Assembly (NCBI RefSeq): GCF_012955605.1
Contig: NZ_CP052135.1
Coordinates: 1,271,501 to 1,335,500 of the forward strand
Reading direction: 5' to 3'
Origin: Bacillus fonticola
Lineage (GTDB): Bacteria > Bacillota > Bacilli > Bacillales > JC228
DNA length: 64,000 nt
Under the pieces are notes generated by a model. The model was not told the origin of the DNA. It saw nothing but the letters and a program-made list of their open reading frames with translations, and made no database searches. Both the position numbers and the translations under genes were made by a program. Shown here piece after piece: positions 57,088 through 64,000 of the stretch; positions within the stretch are counted from its first letter, which is position 1; each line of letters starts with the position of its first letter.

Positions 57088-59104
57088 CCTACCTGTTCGG
57101 TACGTAAAGGGAGTAGGTCCAAAAATGGAAGCAAACCTAATGGAGTTAGGGATTGCGACCGTTCGTGATCTGCTCTTTACGTTTCCGTTTCGTTACGAAG
57201 ACCATACCATTACGCCATTGGAAGAAGCAGCTCACGAAGCGCGCGTAACCGTTGAGGGTGTCGTTCACAGCGAGCCTGCCCTGCAGTATTATCGTGCAAA
57301 AAAATCTAAACTGACTTTACACTTACTCGTAGGGCGTGTTCTAGTCAAAGTCCATCTATTTAACCAACCATTTCTAAAGAAAAAAATCGAGCCTAACCAA
57401 ACGATCATGGTGTCTGGAAAATGGGATCGATACCGACAATCAATTACAGCTTCCTACATACGTTTTGAACAGAACGACTCGCCAGAAACGTTTGAACCCG
57501 TGTATCATGTGACAAAAGGAATTAAGCTTCATGATATGCGCAAATACATAGCGAATGCACTCGAAACGTATGGTGAGCAAGTGGAGGAAATTTTGCCAGC
57601 AGCCGCGTTGAAAAAGTACGGGCTGCTCCCACGTGCAAAGGCACTCAATTATTTACACCAACCCGCCAATGAAAGTGAATTAAAACAAGCGCGCCGCCGT
57701 TTTGTGTACGAAGAATTTTTCTTGTTTCAATTGAAAATGCAAGCTTTACGCAAACTTCATCGCGAAGCAGCTGAAGGCGTCGCCAAACCGTACGACAAAC
57801 AAAAACTACGCTCCTTCGTAGACTCCCTTCCGTTCACGTTAACGACCGCTCAAAAGCGAGTAGTGCGCGAAATCCTTCACGACATGGAAGCTCCATATCG
57901 GATGAATCGCTTACTACAAGGGGACGTAGGATCTGGAAAAACGTTAGTTGCGGCCATTGCGATGTACTCTGCGTGTACGAGTGGTGTCCAAACCGCTTTA
58001 CTCGCTCCAACGGAAATTTTGTCTGAGCAGCACGCGGATACGCTACAAGACTGGTTTGCCTCTTACGGTATGGAAGTAGCCTTGTTAACGAGCAGAGTGA
58101 AGGGAGTCAGGCGCCGAACGATTCTCGAACGGTTGCAAAATGGGGAGACCGACATGATCATCGGCACCCATGCCCTTATTCAAGAGGACGTTTCCTTTGC
58201 AAACTTAGGGCTCGTCATCACAGATGAGCAGCACCGCTTTGGGGTGAACCAACGGCGTGTTCTTCGTGAAAAGGGCTACACTCCCGACGTCCTATTTATG
58301 ACGGCTACACCAATTCCAAGAACGTTAGCAATTACTGCGTTTGGCGAAATGGACACGTCGATCATCGATGAGTTACCGAAAGGACGAAAGCCGATCGACA
58401 CGCTATGGGCAAAAAAAGACGAGTGGGATCAAGTCTTGGAGCATATGAAGCAGGAGCTACGAAAAGGAAGACAAGCGTACGTCATTTGTCCGCTCATTGA
58501 AGAGTCGGAAACGCTTGACGTACAAAACGCTGTTGAGCTCCATGGATTGCTAGCTGAGGCTCTTAGGAAAGAAGCAAAGGTTGGACTTATGCACGGGAGA
58601 CTTCACGGCGATGAGAAAGACGAAACAATGCGTGCCTTTGCCGATGGAGAAATCGGTGTGCTCGTGTCGACAACGGTAGTAGAAGTCGGGGTGAACGTAC
58701 CGAATGCGACATTTATGCTCATTTATGACGCTGAACGGTTTGGGTTATCTCAGCTTCATCAGCTCCGTGGACGAGTTGGGAGAGGGAGTGACCAGTCGTA
58801 TTGTGTACTCATTGCTGAACCGAAAACAGAAATTGGACAAGAGCGCATGCGCATTATGACGGAAACGACAAACGGCTTCGAGTTGAGCGAGCGAGACTTA
58901 GAATTACGAGGACCTGGAGACTTTTTCGGGAAGAAACAAAGTGGTGTGCCTTCTTTTCAAGTAGGAGATCCAGTCCATGATTATCGAATACTAGAAGCGG
59001 CAAGAAAAGACGCGCAAGCCATCGTACAAGAAGAACGCTTTTGGACAGATGATGCTTTTGAAAGCTTGCGAAAGACGTTACCGGAGGAAGTGTTTTTTGA
59101 TTAA
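57074..59104 (+). CDS. recG: ATP-dependent DNA helicase RecG
   Basis: RecG reverses stalled forks and resolves branched DNA. The 676-residue protein has an N-terminal wedge/OB domain (VRYVKGVGPKMEANLMELGI, then the OB fold about 55-145) and a helicase core: Walker A GDVGSGKTLVA, DEQHRFGVNQR, FMTATPIPRTLA and QLRGRVGRG. GTG 57074 is chosen (GGAAAAG ahead, family N-terminus) over TTG 57053. It overlaps sdaAA by 14 bases. Confidence 0.94.
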   Translation: MTLNNLPVRYVKGVGPKMEANLMELGIATVRDLLFTFPFRYEDHTITPLEEAAHEARVTVEGVVHSEPALQYYRAKKSKLTLHLLVGRVLVKVHLFNQPFLKKKIEPNQTIMVSGKWDRYRQSITASYIRFEQNDSPETFEPVYHVTKGIKLHDMRKYIANALETYGEQVEEILPAAALKKYGLLPRAKALNYLHQPANESELKQARRRFVYEEFFLFQLKMQALRKLHREAAEGVAKPYDKQKLRSFVDSLPFTLTTAQKRVVREILHDMEAPYRMNRLLQGDVGSGKTLVAAIAMYSACTSGVQTALLAPTEILSEQHADTLQDWFASYGMEVALLTSRVKGVRRRTILERLQNGETDMIIGTHALIQEDVSFANLGLVITDEQHRFGVNQRRVLREKGYTPDVLFMTATPIPRTLAITAFGEMDTSIIDELPKGRKPIDTLWAKKDEWDQVLEHMKQELRKGRQAYVICPLIEESETLDVQNAVELHGLLAEALRKEAKVGLMHGRLHGDEKDETMRAFADGEIGVLVSTTVVEVGVNVPNATFMLIYDAERFGLSQLHQLRGRVGRGSDQSYCVLIAEPKTEIGQERMRIMTETTNGFELSERDLELRGPGDFFGKKQSGVPSFQVGDPVHDYRILEAARKDAQAIVQEERFWTDDAFESLRKTLPEEVFFD

Positions 59105-59107
59105 GCT

Positions 59108-59146
59108 AAGGGGATAACTCATATTTTTGAGTTATCCCCTTTTTTC
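59108..59146 (+). terminator. Terminator after recG
   Basis: AAGGGGATAACTCA pairs exactly with TGAGTTATCCCCTT, followed by TTTTC. It ends the conserved block before the inserted genes. Confidence 0.9.
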
Positions 59147-59238
59147 GTATAGAATTAGAAGGAATTAAAAGGTGGATGTCTAATACATATATTACGGTAT
59201 TTTTATGGAATGTTTCCGGTAAGGGGGGAGAAGTTTAA

Positions 59239-60504
59239 TTGATCGATTCAAAGATGCGAAGGTGGTTGGATGACCACATAAAAAAGTTAAACTTAGTAGA
59301 TACAATGGAGCAACCGAACGGCTTTACCCGTCTAAGCTATTCTGAAGAAGAATGGCAGTCGATCGATGTGTTTTGCTCTGTGGCGGAACAACTAGGTTTG
59401 CAGGTAAGACAGGATGAGGCCGGAAACAGGATTGCACGCTGGGATGTGGAATCGGATGTAAACCATACTTTGCCTGCTGTTACAGTCGGATCTCATGTCG
59501 ACACCGTTACAAACGGAGGCGGGTATGACGGTGTAGCGGGCGTGTTGTGCGGCTTAGGAGCTATTAAACAATTAAAGGACGAAGGATTTGAACCCGCCTT
59601 CCCACTTGAAGTAATTTGCTTTGCATCAGAGGAATCGGCGCGCTTTGGCGTTTCCACGATCGGTAGTAAAGCGATGTCGGGTATTCTTGAAACGGATGCA
59701 CTTGCCGATGTGCGAGATCAGGATGGTATATCAGTTAGGGAAGCAGTTGAAGAAAGAGGGCTAAGCTGGAGTAACATCACACACTCGGAAAGAAATAAAG
59801 ATGAGATTAAAAGCTTCGTAGAACTCCATATCGAGCAAGGGGTCCGCGTTGAAGATGCCAATGCCCAGTTTGGTGTGGCAACAGCCATTGCTTGCCCCAT
59901 TCGCTTACAAGTACAGGTCGAGGGGAAAATGGGCCATACGGGAACAACGCCAATGGGGAAACGTCAAGATGCTCTCGTTGCCATTTCCCCACTAGTTTCA
60001 TTTGTTTCTGAAAAAGCAGAACAGCTGTCAAATGAAAGCTCTTATCCAATTGTAGCCACCGTGAGCACGCTAACAGTAAAACCGAATGTGATGAATGTCA
60101 TACCAGGGTTTGTAAAAGTAGGTATTGATATCCGTAGTGTCGACGATGAGCTAAAGAAAAAGATGGAAAGTTTAATACGTGATCAGTGTGAAAACCTTGA
60201 AAATCAATATGATGTCAAAATAAATGTCAATACTCTCGTTCACAACGCTTCCGTCTCATTGGATCAAGCGCTTGCGTTAAAGCTGAAGCGTCTAGGAGAA
60301 GAAGTAGGTTACAAAAGCTTTGTGATGGAGAGTGGGGCAGGACATGATGTGATGAATATGGCAAAAAAGTGGCCTTCAGGACTGATCTTTATTCCGTGCC
60401 GCGATGGATTAAGCCATCACCCAGAAGAACACGCTTCTTTGGAAGATTTGGAGCGGGGAGTTAATATAATCACTGCGTATTTAAAAAAGGAAGCGAGTGA
60501 ATGA
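59239..60504 (+). CDS. M20-family Zn-dependent amidohydrolase (HyuC/AllC/AmaB type)
   Basis: The 421-residue protein belongs to the dinuclear-metal amidases that include N-carbamoyl-L-amino-acid hydrolase and allantoate amidohydrolase. Seen are VGSHVDTVTNGGGYDGVAGV (about 78-97), EESARFG, ELHIEQGVRVED, the dimer-domain GHTGTTPMGKRQDAL and the late SGAGHDVMN and GLSHHPEEHA. TTG 59239 follows AGGGGGGAG. The next gene encodes an AbgT transporter, so the substrate may be an imported N-acyl amino acid or aminobenzoyl-type compound; this is inference. Confidence 0.88.
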   Translation: MIDSKMRRWLDDHIKKLNLVDTMEQPNGFTRLSYSEEEWQSIDVFCSVAEQLGLQVRQDEAGNRIARWDVESDVNHTLPAVTVGSHVDTVTNGGGYDGVAGVLCGLGAIKQLKDEGFEPAFPLEVICFASEESARFGVSTIGSKAMSGILETDALADVRDQDGISVREAVEERGLSWSNITHSERNKDEIKSFVELHIEQGVRVEDANAQFGVATAIACPIRLQVQVEGKMGHTGTTPMGKRQDALVAISPLVSFVSEKAEQLSNESSYPIVATVSTLTVKPNVMNVIPGFVKVGIDIRSVDDELKKKMESLIRDQCENLENQYDVKINVNTLVHNASVSLDQALALKLKRLGEEVGYKSFVMESGAGHDVMNMAKKWPSGLIFIPCRDGLSHHPEEHASLEDLERGVNIITAYLKKEASE

Positions 60505-60630
60505 TCCCTTGTAAATTTGTGAGTTGAAAAATATGTCGAAATTATGAAGGAATTGTGACGTAAATATAGAATTATATATTTAGGAATGAATAGGGAAATA
60601 TACCAAAATAAAATAAGGGAGGGATCACTC

Positions 60631-62172
60631 TTGGCCAAATTACAAAAGGCTGATGAGACAAATACAAATCAGTCCAAGGGCTTGACGCGCTTTTTAAATA
60701 CGATTGAGCGAGTGGGTAACCGTCTGCCCGATCCATTTATGCTATTTGTCATTTTAGCCGTGCTTGCCATTCTTTTATCTTGGCTTATAAGCAGTTTTGG
60801 AACAACTGTTGTACATCCTGGTACAGGTGAGGAACTACCGATTAGGAGTCTAGTTTCTACAGAAGGCTTGCAGTACATTTTGACATCCATGCTCTCGAAT
60901 TTTACAGGCTTTGCGCCACTAGGTGTTGTGTTAGCCATGATGCTCGGAATCGGTTTAGCAGAAAAGGTAGGGTTACTCGAAAGTGCTATTAAAAAATCTA
61001 TTTTAAACGCACCAAGGTCCCTCGTTACTTATGTAGTCATTTTTATCGGAATCTTAGGAAACTTAGCGTCTGATGCAGCGTTTGTAATTATTCCACCGTT
61101 AGCAGCCATGGTGTTTGCTACTGTTGGTCGTCACCCGTTAGCTGGGCTCGCGGCTGGGTTCTCTGCAGTTGGTGCCGGATTTTCTGCGAACTTTATTATT
61201 GCCGGAACAGATGCGTTGTTGTCTGGGATATCAACCGAGGCGGCTAAAAGCGTGGATTCTTCGGTGATAGTTACAGCTGTAGATAACTGGTATTTCATGA
61301 GTGCATCGGTTGTTGTTCTCGCGATTACTGGGGCACTTATTACCGAAAAGATCATAGAACCTAGACTCGGGGAGTATAAAGGGAAAGTGGACAAAACATT
61401 AGACGAAGTCAGCCCATTAGAAAGTAAAGGTCTCAGAAATGCTGGGATTGCGGCACTTATTTATATCGCTGTTCTTGCTCTCGTGTTATTTATCCCGGAT
61501 TCTCCGCTACGAAATGAAGAGGGAGGAATCATCCCCTCACCGTTTTTACAAGGAATTGTCCCGATTATCTTGTTTTTATTCATTACAGTCGGTGTGGCAT
61601 ACGGGGTTACGGTGAAGAAAATCACAAAGTCTAGTGATGTCTCAAAATACATGGGTCAAGCTATGAAAGATATGTCCGGATTTATCGTGTTAATCTTTGC
61701 AGCCGCGCAATTTATAGCATATTTTAATTGGAGCAACATGGGAACTTGGGTTGCCGTGAGTGGAGCAGGGATATTAGAATCGTTGAATTTGACGAGTACT
61801 GTTCCGGTTATAATTGGATTTACGCTGTTTACGTCAGTATTGGCTCTCGTCATATTTAGCGGTTCCGCACTATGGGCGCTTGAGGCACCGATCTTTATTC
61901 CGATGTTTATGCTACTAGATTACAATCCAGCTCTTATCCAAGCAGCCTATCGGATTGCGGATTCGTCGGTGAATATCATTACTCCGCTCAATCCGTATAT
62001 CATTATTGTGCTTGCATTCATGAAAGAATACGATAAAAAAGCTGGCTTAGGTTCACTCATTTCATTGATGCTTCCTTACAGCATCATCTTCCTTGTTGTC
62101 TGGACTCTCCTTTTACTTGCATTTGCATTACTAGGAATTCCGCTTGGACCAGGAGTTGAATATAGGCTGTAG
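60631..62172 (+). CDS. AbgT-family transporter (p-aminobenzoyl-glutamate type)
   Basis: A 513-residue membrane protein with about ten segments. The family is recognised from NRLPDPFMLFVILA, GNLASDAAFVIIPPLAAMVF, AGFSAVGAGFSANFII and DSSVNIITPLNPYIIIVL. E. coli AbgT imports p-aminobenzoyl-glutamate; others export sulfonamides or move short peptides. The frame is open from 60586, but GGGAGGG 7-8 bases before TTG 60631 sets the start. It is probably co-expressed with the amidohydrolase 126 bp upstream. Confidence 0.9.
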   Translation: MAKLQKADETNTNQSKGLTRFLNTIERVGNRLPDPFMLFVILAVLAILLSWLISSFGTTVVHPGTGEELPIRSLVSTEGLQYILTSMLSNFTGFAPLGVVLAMMLGIGLAEKVGLLESAIKKSILNAPRSLVTYVVIFIGILGNLASDAAFVIIPPLAAMVFATVGRHPLAGLAAGFSAVGAGFSANFIIAGTDALLSGISTEAAKSVDSSVIVTAVDNWYFMSASVVVLAITGALITEKIIEPRLGEYKGKVDKTLDEVSPLESKGLRNAGIAALIYIAVLALVLFIPDSPLRNEEGGIIPSPFLQGIVPIILFLFITVGVAYGVTVKKITKSSDVSKYMGQAMKDMSGFIVLIFAAAQFIAYFNWSNMGTWVAVSGAGILESLNLTSTVPVIIGFTLFTSVLALVIFSGSALWALEAPIFIPMFMLLDYNPALIQAAYRIADSSVNIITPLNPYIIIVLAFMKEYDKKAGLGSLISLMLPYSIIFLVVWTLLLLAFALLGIPLGPGVEYRL

Positions 62173-62181
62173 ATCACCATA

Positions 62182-62226
62182 TGAACGAAGCCCTTATGAG
62201 TTGCGACGCATAAGGGCTTTGTTCAT
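62182..62226. terminator. Terminator after the AbgT gene
   Basis: AGCCCTTATG (62189-62198) is the exact complement of CATAAGGGCT (62209-62218), with further pairing outside and TTGTTC after it. A second GC-rich hairpin, AGGGGCT/AGCCCCT, lies at about 62231-62261 before the converging gene. Confidence 0.75.
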
Positions 62227-62345
62227 AGCTAGGGGCTGACCTCTAATTTGGTTAGCCCCTTGAAAATGGTTGTAAAAATGAGTTATGGTGCAGTGAAGGT
62301 TTTTCTAAGTCGGTTTCATCTGTGGGTATCAATAGGTGGTGATCG

Positions 62346-62939
62346 TTACGAAGAGAGCTCGTCTAGCCTTTCTTCATGTTCTTGTAGTTGCAGCTCTTGC
62401 ACGCCGATCTTCCGGTAAAGAAAGTCGTGGGTTTTTTCTTGACGCTTTAAGCGTTTGTTCAGCTCAGCAAAGCCTTCTTTTGTCTCAGAGCGTAATTCTT
62501 TTACGTAAGCATTTGTTACATCAATACGAGCATGGCATTCAGCAAAGCCTTTATCCATCTTCTCGTTTGTTTCATCGATACGAGCATGGCATTCAGCAAA
62601 GCCTTTATCCATCTTCTCGGTTGTTTCATCAATACGAGCATGGCATTCAGCAAAGCCTTTATCCATCTTCTCGTTTGTTTCATCAATACGAGCATGGCAT
62701 TCAGCAAAGCCTTTATCCATCTTCTCGTTTGTTTCATCAATACGAGCGTGGCATTCAGCAAAGCCTTTATCCATTTTCTCGTTTGTTGCTTTTAGCTCCG
62801 AACGGATATCAGCAAAACCATTGTCCATTTTTTCGTTTGTTGCTTTTAGTTCAGAATAGACCTCAGCGAAGCCTCTTTTCATGCTTTTATCTAGCTCAAT
62901 AATAGCCTGCATAACTTGACCTAGTTCCTTTTCAGACAT
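62346..62939 (-). CDS. Repeat-rich coiled-coil protein of unknown function
   Basis: The 197-residue, highly charged protein consists mainly of an 18-residue repeat, DETNEKMDKGFAECHARI. Five nearly identical copies (about 55-145) are preceded by two related units, ELKATNEKMDNGFADIRS type. The tail (about 146-197) is helical and charged (VKELRSETKEGFAELNKRLK). No signal peptide or membrane segment is seen. The gene repeats are almost identical at base level (54-bp period), implying recent expansion. GGAAGGGAGG lies before the ATG at 62937-62939. An overlapping frame on the other strand is a by-product of the repeats. I do not recognise the family. Confidence 0.75.
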   Translation of the reverse strand: MSEKELGQVMQAIIELDKSMKRGFAEVYSELKATNEKMDNGFADIRSELKATNEKMDKGFAECHARIDETNEKMDKGFAECHARIDETNEKMDKGFAECHARIDETTEKMDKGFAECHARIDETNEKMDKGFAECHARIDVTNAYVKELRSETKEGFAELNKRLKRQEKTHDFLYRKIGVQELQLQEHEERLDELSS

Positions 62940-63068
62940 TGTCGTTCCTCCCTTCCTTCATTTTTGAATGGTACGCCTACTATTCTAGCAAAAAAGAGCG
63001 AATGTTAGTAGGGAAAGTTCGTTAAAAACCATCAAATCCTTCCACAAAGTTTACAAGTCCTTTTCTTC

Positions 63069-63117
63069 TTGTCTTCCGAATCGTTTTTTGTTTATACTAT
63101 TAGTACCTAGTCATAGT
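63069..63117 (+). promoter_or_regulatory. fapR promoter and FapR operator
   Basis: TTGTCT (63069-63074), 18-base spacer and TATACT (63093-63098). The operator-like ATTAGTACCTAGTCATAGT (63099-63117) directly follows the -10. TTAGTACC is the known FapR half-site; the second half is imperfect. It implies self-control by FapR and release by malonyl-CoA. Confidence 0.7.
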
Positions 63118-63148
63118 TTCTAGTCATAATAGAACTGGATGGATGTAC

Positions 63149-63733
63149 ATGAAGCTAAACAAAAAAGAGCGACAAAAACAATTGCAAACCGCCATTGATG
63201 ACAATCCATTTTGCACGGACGAGGAGTTGGCGGAGCGATTTTCTGTGAGCATTCAAACGATCAGACTCGACCGAATGGAACTTTCTATTCCAGAATTGCG
63301 TGAACGGATTCGGACAGTAGCAGAGCGACGTATCGATCAAGAAGTTCGTTCGCTTCCTATAGATGAAGTGATCGGAGAAATGGTGGATGTGGAGCTCGAT
63401 GAGAGTGCCATTTCTATTTTGGATGTCGGCGTGGAACACGTGTTTAAACGAAACGGTATAGCACGTGGTCATCACTTGTTTGCTCAAGCAAATTCGCTGG
63501 CCGTTGCAGTTATTGATGATGAGCTTGCTCTAACTGCGAAGTCAAACATTACGTTTACGAGACCTGTTAAGCGCGGGGAGAGGGTCGTTGCCAAAGCTAA
63601 GGTGACTCGTAACGAGAAAGAAAAAGGTCGTACGATCGTACTGGTAGAAAGCACTGTGAACCAAGAGCTTGTCTTTACCGGCGAATTTGAAATGTATCGT
63701 TCGCACGACAATAGAGGAGGCCAAGCGGAATGA
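63149..63733 (+). CDS. fapR: FapR, fatty acid and phospholipid synthesis repressor
   Basis: FapR represses fab and pls genes and is released by malonyl-CoA. The protein has an N-terminal DeoR-like helix-turn-helix ([17 protein letters not shown], about 24-40), a linker helix and a hot-dog effector domain ([20 protein letters not shown] and [17 protein letters not shown]). ATG 63149 (MKLNKKERQ) is preferred; ATG 63143 is two codons earlier. The product is 194 residues. It overlaps plsX by ATGA, the conserved start of the lipid operon. Confidence 0.94.
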   Translation: MKLNKKERQKQLQTAIDDNPFCTDEELAERFSVSIQTIRLDRMELSIPELRERIRTVAERRIDQEVRSLPIDEVIGEMVDVELDESAISILDVGVEHVFKRNGIARGHHLFAQANSLAVAVIDDELALTAKSNITFTRPVKRGERVVAKAKVTRNEKEKGRTIVLVESTVNQELVFTGEFEMYRSHDNRGGQAE

Positions 63734-64000
63734 AGCTCGCGATAGATATAATGGGCGGAGACCACGCCCCTCACGCCATTTTGGATGGTGTACATAAAGG
63801 GTTGGAAGCATTCCCAGATGTAGAAATGCATTTATTCGGAGATCCAGCTGTTATTCCAGCAACACTTTCTTCCCACGATCGGGTCGTCGTTCATGCAACG
63901 ACAGAAGTGATAACATCGGATGACGAGCCGACTAGAGCCGTTAGAAGAAAGAAAGATTCCTCCATGGTGCGTGCGGCTAGTGCTGTGCGCGAAGGAGAGG
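63730..64000 (+). CDS. plsX: Phosphate acyltransferase PlsX (5' part, runs off the window)
   Basis: ATG 63730 overlaps the fapR stop and opens a frame to the window end (90 codons): [20 protein letters not shown], then a Rossmann-like [11 protein letters not shown] and [20 protein letters not shown]. PlsX turns acyl-ACP into acyl phosphate for phosphatidic acid synthesis, the same intermediate that FakA makes from exogenous fatty acids. GAGGAGG lies at 63715-63721. The rest of the gene is outside the window. Confidence 0.95.
   Translation, partial: MKLAIDIMGGDHAPHAILDGVHKGLEAFPDVEMHLFGDPAVIPATLSSHDRVVVHATTEVITSDDEPTRAVRRKKDSSMVRAASAVREGE

Noticed and set aside
62336-62902. 188-residue protein opposite the coiled-coil gene
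   Set aside because: It is the mirror of the 54-bp repeats of the minus-strand gene, which has a good ribosome-binding site and coiled-coil composition.

Overview
The window is a chromosomal segment from a member of the Bacillaceae. Most of it (about 12.3 kb to the end) has the gene order known from Bacillus subtilis: ylyA-lspA-rluD-type-pyrR-pyrP-pyrBCAA-AB-KDFE, then rqcH-yloB-yicC-remA-gmk-rpoZ-coaBC-priA-fmt-rsmB-prpC-prkC-rsgA-rpe-thiN-spoVM-rpmB-yloU-fakA-sdaAB-sdaAA-recG-fapR-plsX. SpoVM shows an endospore former. Gene content and the kinds of interspersed repeats recall alkaliphilic Bacillus relatives, but the species cannot be read from the sequence.

Layout. 1-5.0 kb: a truncated unknown gene, a complete IS21-family element with terminal repeats and a 5-bp target duplication, and the decayed remains of a CoA-linked catabolic cluster (TRAP binding-protein scar, CoA-transferase tail, crotonase, gamma-carbonic-anhydrase-like protein). 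5.1-8.0 kb: lutABC for L-lactate oxidation. 8.4-12.1 kb, minus strand: cdaR-glycerate kinase-GntP permease. 12.3-26.1 kb: ylyA-lspA-rluD, then the pyrimidine operon with two recognisable PyrR attenuators. 26.1-33.3 kb: an oligopeptide ABC transporter operon flanked on each side by a 20-bp tandem array. 33.4-59.1 kb: the conserved translation, DNA-metabolism, serine/threonine-signalling and fatty-acid-kinase block. 59.2-62.9 kb: an insertion between recG and fapR carrying an M20 amidohydrolase, an AbgT-type transporter and a repeat-rich coiled-coil protein. 63.1-64.0 kb: fapR and the start of plsX.

How the genes work together. The pyr genes encode all of de novo UMP synthesis plus uracil uptake. 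Most are joined by ATGA or GTGA overlaps and are controlled by PyrR, the first PyrR-regulated product. PrpC and PrkC form a phosphatase/kinase pair. LutABC, the glycerate genes, SdaAB/AA and the opp genes feed three-carbon acids, serine and peptides into central metabolism.

Points that stand out: (1) a roughly 65-bp structured repeat in inverted copies on either side of yloB, with compensatory base changes, and a third partial copy before fmt; (2) several short tandem arrays of 20-21 bp period at operon borders, two of which share a core; (3) probable non-canonical start codons (ATT for the carbonic-anhydrase-like gene, CTG for lspA); (4) absence of the third PyrR attenuator before pyrB, where a long hairpin lies instead; (5) absence of def and rlmN from their usual slots. 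No CRISPR array, tRNA, rRNA or prophage was seen. Nothing here clearly amounts to a new multi-gene system; the strongest candidate for something undescribed is the covarying structured repeat.
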